Position numbers and translations under genes: made by a program
Notes under the pieces: model-generated
The model's input: only the letters and a program-made list of their open reading frames with translations
Told to the model about the DNA's origin: nothing
The model's database searches: none
Shown: positions 59,654-64,000 of the stretch, in pieces
Numbering within the stretch: the first letter of the stretch is position 1
Layout of the letters: each line of letters starts with the position of its first letter
From: Thermoplasmatota archaeon
GTDB taxonomy: Archaea; Thermoplasmatota; JAKEGO01
Direction: 5' to 3'
NCBI GenBank assembly: GCA_028279595.1
Contig: JANQNK010000020.1
Coordinates: 248,001-312,000 of the forward strand
DNA: 64,000 nucleotides

Positions 59654-60214
59654 TCACACCCTTCCGTGTGATATTCCGGACCCGAGCGCCGACGCGATCA
59701 GCCGTGAGACCCGGAGGGACTCCGGGATGTTCCCGATGACGGTGCAGAGCGAGAGTAGCTCTCTCACGCCCGCTTCATCGGTCCCGGCCCAGCTCGCGTG
59801 TATCCCGCTCATCTCGGTCCAGGTTCGCCCCTCGAGGAGCTCGAGCCTCCTGCCCGGGTCGTCGAAACGTGTGCCAAGGGCGTCCCTCACGGCGCCCATG
59901 TCCGGGGCGTCCCTCACTATGCTGATCAACGGCGTCCCTGTCCTCTCCGTGAAATCCTCGACGTCGATGACATTGAATCCTGCCATCGTCGTGGCATTGG
60001 TGAAGGCAGCGTGGACCTGGTCCCTCTGCGGAGCCCTCTCGAGCATCGAGATCATGACGTCGGTGGAATCGTCGCCATCGATCGCAACCCGGTCGACGGC
60101 CACCGCCTCTAGATAATCGGGTGCCCTCATGACCGCCATGACCAGGTCTGCGGAATCGGCGTCCAGGTCCACCGGCCCGGTCGAGAATCCGGCGCTCCGG
60201 ATGTGGTTCTTCAT
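59654..60214 (-). CDS. DUF99 family protein (EndoV-like)
   Basis: A 186-residue archaeal DUF99/UPF0215 protein. DUF99 is related in fold to endonuclease V, but its activity is not established. KNHIRSAGFSTGP, VAVDRVAIDGDDSTDVMISMLE, NATTMAGFNVIDVEDFTERTG and ISIVRDAPDM are family-like. ORF start 60253 is rejected since the ATG at 60214 overlaps the stop of the upstream GOLD-like gene (ATGA), so the two are coupled. There are no metal-binding nuclease residues that I can be sure of. Confidence 0.78.
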   Translation of the reverse strand: MKNHIRSAGFSTGPVDLDADSADLVMAVMRAPDYLEAVAVDRVAIDGDDSTDVMISMLERAPQRDQVHAAFTNATTMAGFNVIDVEDFTERTGTPLISIVRDAPDMGAVRDALGTRFDDPGRRLELLEGRTWTEMSGIHASWAGTDEAGVRELLSLCTVIGNIPESLRVSRLIASALGSGISHGRV

Positions 60215-60879
60215 GACCCCTGCTCCGGCCCTTCGCCCTTCCCGGGAGGCCACTTGGGTCCCGAGGGCTTCTTCGGCTTGATGGCGGGTGCCGGCGGTTT
60301 GCTCCTCTTCTTTCCGGGTGTCTTCGGTCCGGGCATCTTCTTGACGGTCCCCGGCTCGACCTCCTCTACATCTGCCTTCGGCGGTTTCCTGAGGAAGAAC
60401 CTCACGAAGACGTAGAACAGAATTATCACGAATATCAGGACCAAGCCGCAGCAGAACGCGGTCAGGAACGGATCGGCCGGTAAATCCTCGGTCCAGGTGA
60501 CGGTCATTACGATGCTCGCCGTCTCCGTTCCCGGGGCGTCGGTGTCCGACGGGTTGTCGAGGTTATCGATGACGATCGAGTAGTTGCCCTTCTCGCTCCA
60601 GACGGTCCTGACGTCGGTGATGTTCTCGAAGACCCTGACCTTGACCGACGACGCGCTGTACGAACCGTTGTTGCCCTCGATGATGTAGAGGTCCACCTCC
60701 GGGTCGGAATCGAACTCGATCACGATGTCGCCCTCCCAGTCGGGATCTACGACAATGACCCTGTGGCTCCCGGCAGAGAGGTTGAAATCCCACTCCTTCT
60801 CCTTCTGTATGGCTGAGACGCCGGGTGTGACGAGTATGGCGAGAAGCAGCACCGCGACGATGAACTTCGAGGTCCTCAT
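60211..60879 (-). CDS. GOLD-like membrane protein with basic Pro-rich tail
   Basis: A 222-residue protein: signal peptide (about 1-22), a beta-sandwich domain (about 30-130) with strands HRVIVVDPDWEGDIVIEF, YSIVIDNLDNPSD and IVMTVTW, a hydrophobic helix (about 138-160) with FVRFFLRK after it, and a basic, Pro/Lys-rich cytoplasmic tail (KKRSKPPAPAIKPKKPSGPK). The layout matches the protein at 32563-33135 apart from the tail, and suggests a paralogous pair. Its function is unknown. The coupled DUF99 gene follows. Confidence 0.6.
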   Translation of the reverse strand: MRTSKFIVAVLLLAILVTPGVSAIQKEKEWDFNLSAGSHRVIVVDPDWEGDIVIEFDSDPEVDLYIIEGNNGSYSASSVKVRVFENITDVRTVWSEKGNYSIVIDNLDNPSDTDAPGTETASIVMTVTWTEDLPADPFLTAFCCGLVLIFVIILFYVFVRFFLRKPPKADVEEVEPGTVKKMPGPKTPGKKRSKPPAPAIKPKKPSGPKWPPGKGEGPEQGS

Positions 60880-60989
60880 GGTCCGTCAACCCCGACGACG
60901 TACTTTAACCTTTACCGGTCCAACCATTTCGAGACCGTTCGGAGAGTCGTATCCCGTCCCCCGGATCATCGGATTTTGCACCATTTTTC

Positions 60990-61030
60990 AGACGCGCTCG
61001 ATGACGTCTCAAGCGGCCATCGACGCGTCT
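60990..61030. repeat. Long hairpin in the 60.88-61.18 kb intergenic region
   Basis: AGACGCG, a bulged C, TCGATG; loop of 14; CATCGA, CGCGTCT. This makes 13 pairs with one bulge. It lies between divergent genes (GOLD-like minus, DUF5679 plus) with no coding frame across. Possible regulatory site or small RNA. The rest of the 299-base gap holds only weak promoter-like AT stretches. Confidence 0.6.
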
Positions 61031-61178
61031 CAATCATACCCGATGATTGGTCTTTCGGCTTACGTTTGCGCCACGTTTGGGACGGTTATCGGAAAAAGTC
61101 CACCGGAAATGCAGGTTTCACCCCCTTCGGGAAAGGTATTTGAACCCCAATTTCAATTCCTTTCCGAGAGGAGTCATC

Positions 61179-61322
61179 ATGAAGGCTTATTGTATGAAGT
61201 GCAGGAAACAGGTAGATGTTGTGGACCCGAAACAGATAACCATGAAGAACGGCCGCCCGGCCGTCAACGGTACCTGCGCAGAATGCGGTACCAAGGTGTT
61301 CAAGATCGGGAAGCTCGAGTGA
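61179..61322 (+). CDS. DUF5679 zinc-finger protein
   Basis: A 47-residue single zinc ribbon: AYCMKCRKQVDVV with C5/C8 and GTCAECGTKVFKI with a second CxxC. MKNGRPAVNGTCAECGTK matches DUF5679, a small archaeal and bacterial family of unknown function. The ATG at 61179 follows GAGAGGAG; the ORF track version from 61047 is too long. Its end overlaps the convergent TraB-like gene by 23 bases. Confidence 0.8.
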   Translation: MKAYCMKCRKQVDVVDPKQITMKNGRPAVNGTCAECGTKVFKIGKLE

Positions 61323-61947
61323 GCCTTTCCAGACCCTGGACCACACCTTCTAGTCGCTGGACCTCCAGCGCAGCGAACACTCTGTCGTAGTTCGAGACAA
61401 GCCAGTGTATGCGTCGGGCCATCTGGTCCTCCCTGAACTCCTCGAGTTTGCGGAATCCCTTTATCCGGCGTACCTGGCCATCCCACTCCAGAGCGAACTC
61501 GGCGGCCGTCCCGGCCTTGAACCTCTTTCCGATCAGGTTACGCATGAGCATGCCGTATCTGACGGTCTCTATCGGCTTGATGAACTTGACCGACGCCCGG
61601 TACATCGAGAGCTCCGACAGGTCGACGCTCCTGATCGGCACATCGTTCTCGACGGCATATCGGCAGACGGCTATCAGGTCCGGTGGCGGCATCCCGACGT
61701 CGCCGTACCTCGTCAGATGCCTTGAATATATCTCGTCGTAGTTCGTCATGTGGTCCTCGTCCACCCCGTCGAGGGAGGACATCAGGCCGTCGAGCTCCTG
61801 CTTCGACACGGCCAGTGCTATGACGTCGGGACCGAACTCCTTGATGGCATCCATCTGCCTCTCGACCTCGGATGCTAGGCCCCTGACCGCTCCGAACAGC
61901 ATGACCGAACCGTATCCGGGGATCTCGATGGCCTTCGTCGTTTCCAT
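61300..61947 (-). CDS. TraB-like family protein, degenerate motifs
   Basis: A 215-residue protein resembling TraB/PrgY family proteins (pheromone shutdown and Tiki-type) in size and order: VMLFGAVRGLASEVERQMDAI and FGPDVIALAVSKQELDGLM match the first conserved block, and RYAVENDVPIRSVDL a later one. But the usual GxxH (here GAVRG) and the Glu of the VxVEL block (ALAVS) are missing, so it is probably catalytically different or inactive. The ATG at 61947 lies after the AMMECR1 stop; ORF start 62031 would run into AMMECR1. Convergent overlap of 23 bases with the DUF5679 gene. Confidence 0.6.
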   Translation of the reverse strand: METTKAIEIPGYGSVMLFGAVRGLASEVERQMDAIKEFGPDVIALAVSKQELDGLMSSLDGVDEDHMTNYDEIYSRHLTRYGDVGMPPPDLIAVCRYAVENDVPIRSVDLSELSMYRASVKFIKPIETVRYGMLMRNLIGKRFKAGTAAEFALEWDGQVRRIKGFRKLEEFREDQMARRIHWLVSNYDRVFAALEVQRLEGVVQGLERLTRASRS

Positions 61948-61954
61948 GATGACC

Positions 61955-62563
61955 TCACTCCGATCCGCAGGCGCCCATGTCCTTGCGCCGAACCTCTCCT
62001 CTTGGCTCGACCTCCTCGAAGACCTCCGCACTGAACCTGTAGAACAATATATCCTCGCCTAGCCACGCGCCCGGGCTCAGACCGGCCTTCATGCATGTGT
62101 GGGAGAGGAACGCGCTCACATCCCAGCCCTGCTCGACCGGGACCTGGGGCAAGAGTACTCCGCGGGCCATCCCGCTCTCGACGACGAGGCCGTGGACACC
62201 GACCGTCACCTCCTCGACGAGGGCGCCGCCCTTCGCCGGAACGAGTTCGAGCGGTGTCAACAGCGACACCTCGACAGCAAGCCCGTCCATCTCGGACATG
62301 CCCACCTTGGGGAACCTCGGGTCCCTGGTCGCCGCCGAGACAGCCACGTCCTTTATGGTCTCACCGAGCGCTTTCACACCCTCGATGTATCCGATGCAGC
62401 CTCGGAGATCGTGATCCGGGAAGGTCTTGAGGGTGACGAAGGCACCGCTCTCCTTCTCGAATATCTCTGGAAGTTGCGGAAGCTCGCCCTCTCCTGAAAG
62501 ATGCCTTTCGATGACCGACCGTGCGAACGTCACAGCTGCCGCTCCGTCCTCGTCAGTGTACAT
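61955..62563 (-). CDS. AMMECR1 domain protein
   Basis: A 202-residue archaeal AMMECR1 protein. The invariant LRGCIGYIEG motif lies near 53-62; AVSAATRDPRFPKVGMSEMD and GARGVLLPQVPVEQGWD-like GMARGVLLPQVPVEQGWDVS are typical. Its activity is unknown; it is commonly found with Memo proteins and a radical SAM enzyme, but the Memo gene here is 55 kb away. GTATTAATCG upstream may be the promoter. The TraB-like gene follows seven bases after its stop, probably in one operon. Confidence 0.92.
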   Translation of the reverse strand: MYTDEDGAAAVTFARSVIERHLSGEGELPQLPEIFEKESGAFVTLKTFPDHDLRGCIGYIEGVKALGETIKDVAVSAATRDPRFPKVGMSEMDGLAVEVSLLTPLELVPAKGGALVEEVTVGVHGLVVESGMARGVLLPQVPVEQGWDVSAFLSHTCMKAGLSPGAWLGEDILFYRFSAEVFEEVEPRGEVRRKDMGACGSE

Positions 62564-62589
62564 GACAGCGTCGAATCGCGGGGGCTCGA

Positions 62590-63480
62590 TTAATACCTAT
62601 CGGACATGTAGCCCGGTCCGAGGCCCCAGTCGTCGTCCTCCTCCCGCTTGCGTGGAGGCTCCTTGATCTTCTTCAGCGTCCTCCTGAAGTGCCAGACGAT
62701 GAAGACCACCACGACTATCATTACGATGGTAGAGATCAACATCACCCTGTTCTCAAGGAAGTAATTGCCCAGCGATATCATTCCCTGCGGATGCAGTCCG
62801 TAGTAGTAGATGACCATCGAGATGAGCATGTAGGGTACGACGAGGGCCATGGCGTTCTTCATGTTCCCTGAGACGACGCCGTAGAAGACAGCGGTCATGA
62901 AGGCGAAGGCGAGGAGATAGGCCGCAGTGGCGTTCATCAGGTGGTCGCTCGCCCCTGCCGTGGCGAACATCGAGAACGTGATCCCGAGGATGGCCGGGGC
63001 CATGACCACGCCGCCCATGACAAGTAGCTTCGCCTCCTTCCGGGCCAGCGCCTGCCTCTCGAGCTGGAGCACATAGATGGACCACGTGTCCTTCGTTATC
63101 CTCTCGAGCGTGTCGGCCATCTCGGCCCCCTGCTCGAGGGCGATGATGAGCATGCCCACGGACCTCTGGATCATCTTCGAGCCCGACTCCTCCCCGAACT
63201 TGAGGATCGCGTCGGAGAACGTCTCCCCCTCGGTGACGCGGTCGTTGAGCCTGTCGGTCAGACGTCTGATGGGGCCTGCGCTGGTCGTCGCAGCGGCGAA
63301 GAGCGCCGTCTCGATGGCCTCGCCGTTCCTGAGGCCCTCCACCATGCTGTTGATGAAGGTCGGGAACTCCATCTCGACCTCGATGACGTGCTTGCGATGA
63401 TATGACGTCCACTGAAGGTACACGATGCTGATGATCGCCGGAACGGCGAGTATCCATATGGTCAGCATTATCGCGGACAT
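62590..63480 (-). CDS. Type II secretion F-domain membrane protein (TadC/FlaJ-like)
   Basis: A 296-residue membrane platform protein of a type IV pilus-like or Tad system. The F domain holds FINSMVEGLRNGEAIETALF and DTWSIYVLQLERQALARK, followed by about four helices; EQGAEMADTLERITKD is characteristic of TadB/TadC proteins. The ORF track starts at 63507, but the ATG at 63480 follows GAAGGTGTAACG and starts a TadC-like helix. Paired with a second F-domain gene directly upstream. The pilin-like cluster at 44-47 kb may be a client, but that is inference. Confidence 0.8.
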   Translation of the reverse strand: MSAIMLTIWILAVPAIISIVYLQWTSYHRKHVIEVEMEFPTFINSMVEGLRNGEAIETALFAAATTSAGPIRRLTDRLNDRVTEGETFSDAILKFGEESGSKMIQRSVGMLIIALEQGAEMADTLERITKDTWSIYVLQLERQALARKEAKLLVMGGVVMAPAILGITFSMFATAGASDHLMNATAAYLLAFAFMTAVFYGVVSGNMKNAMALVVPYMLISMVIYYYGLHPQGMISLGNYFLENRVMLISTIVMIVVVVFIVWHFRRTLKKIKEPPRKREEDDDWGLGPGYMSDRY

Positions 63481-63482
63481 CG

Positions 63483-64000
63483 TTACACCTTCGGGGCTTT
63501 GACCCACACGTACACTATTATCATCAACAGGACGATGGAAATGAGCAGATATCCGAGGTCTATCGTGTAGACAGGCGCCCCTCCGGGAGCGCCCGGAAGC
63601 TCGCTATCGGCCATTATGTCGGATGTGAACACGACTATCCCCAGGATCAGGGGAACGAGCACACCGAGGATCACGAACATCTCTCCGATACCCCGGGACA
63701 TGTCCAGGAAGTCCCTGAACCGCCTCTTCCGGAGCTGGGTCTCCCTGAGCGCGATCTGGCGAAGGGTGTTCGTCACACCGGCGGACGTCACCAGGGACCG
63801 TACGATCGCCCTTGCCATCTCCGTGTACAGCTTGTTCTTGACACGTTTCGCGGACTTCTGCATTGCTCGATCGAGGTACGATCCCTGCTGGACCTCCGCT
63901 ATAATCCGTTTGAACTCGAAGGATACCTCTCCATAATCGTGAGAGGCCACGTACTCTATGGCCGTCTCGATGCTCGCGCCGGACCGCAGGACGAGGTCCA
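63483..64000 (-). CDS. Type II secretion F-domain protein (5' truncated by window)
   Basis: C-terminal part of a second F-domain membrane protein. The frame stays open to the window edge: upstream of the GTG at 63950 it reads LRSGASIETAIEYVASHDYGE, an F-domain motif, so the start lies beyond 64000. SYLDRAMQKSAKRVKNKLY and FLDMSRGIGEMFVILGVLVPLILG are F-domain and helix regions. The stop lies two bases before the start of the next F-domain gene. Together they form the TadB/TadC pair of a type IV pilus-like secretion machine; the ATPase gene would be expected beyond the window. Confidence 0.8.
   Translation of the reverse strand, partial: DLVLRSGASIETAIEYVASHDYGEVSFEFKRIIAEVQQGSYLDRAMQKSAKRVKNKLYTEMARAIVRSLVTSAGVTNTLRQIALRETQLRKRRFRDFLDMSRGIGEMFVILGVLVPLILGIVVFTSDIMADSELPGAPGGAPVYTIDLGYLLISIVLLMIIVYVWVKAPKV

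Overview
The window looks like chromosomal DNA of a GC-rich archaeon, most likely a euryarchaeote of the Thermoplasmatota (an inference; there is no rRNA gene to confirm it). Archaeal markers are ribosomal protein LX, prefoldin alpha, FtsY, a two-unit-size EndA, PurP, pyruvoyl arginine decarboxylase paired with deoxyhypusine synthase, and a tungsten-type aldehyde ferredoxin oxidoreductase. Many genes have a TATA-like box about 25 bases before the start codon with almost no leader. The metabolic genes (AOR, PLP aminotransferase, glutamate dehydrogenase, GcvH) suit a peptide- or amino-acid-using heterotroph. No methanogenesis gene, intact tRNA, rRNA, transposase, integrase or CRISPR array is visible.

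Layout. 0-3.7 kb: 3' part of a large DUF11/DUF642-like surface protein with an extreme Asp/Cys segment. 3.7-6.5 kb: cation antiporter, TatD-like hydrolase, Memo protein. 6.6-8.8 kb: compact operon gcvH, trm112-like, rpl18a(LX), pfdA, ftsY. 8.9-11.3 kb: two convergent thioredoxin-fold surface proteins. 11.4-17 kb: endA, a phosphoesterase lipoprotein, PqqD-like protein, OPT transporter. 17.1-20.4 kb: ferrous iron operon (double FeoA, FeoB, membrane protein, FeoC-like). 20.4-25.7 kb: sulfotransferase, dCMP deaminase, an unknown helical protein, a DUF4430/DUF6580-like pair, a cupredoxin and a zinc-ribbon protein. 25.8-31.2 kb: 1807-residue beta-helix surface protein. 31.4-41 kb: purP, GOLD-like protein, aminotransferase, AOR, homoserine dehydrogenase, an unrecognised 424-residue protein, deoxyhypusine synthase, arginine decarboxylase, DUF6159-like protein. 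41.1-44.2 kb: sulfate-activation operon (RHH, sat, DHH phosphatase, cysC). 44.2-47.4 kb: pilin-like paralogues plus a three-domain relative. 47.5-53.8 kb: GNAT, small membrane protein, winged-helix genes, Lrp regulator, REC-ATP-grasp protein, membrane protein. 53.8-56.6 kb: AT-rich island. 56.7-64 kb: gdhA, PrsW, DUF99, second GOLD-like protein, DUF5679, TraB-like, AMMECR1 and two type II secretion F-domain proteins, the last cut by the window edge.

How the parts fit. Sat and CysC would make PAPS, the DHH protein could clear the 3'-phosphoadenosine by-product, and the sulfotransferase at 20.4 kb is a possible PAPS consumer. PdaD makes agmatine for polyamines and deoxyhypusine synthase uses spermidine. 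The surface-protein genes, pilin-like family and F-domain proteins point to an elaborate envelope.

Most notable are a densely structured, TATA-preceded non-coding region at 56.4-56.6 kb, the pilin-like domain family with a duplicated terminator tail, DUF642-like modules inserted at the same place in two DUF11 repeats, the enlarged feo operon with repeats over its start site, and complex inverted repeats inside the AT-rich island.
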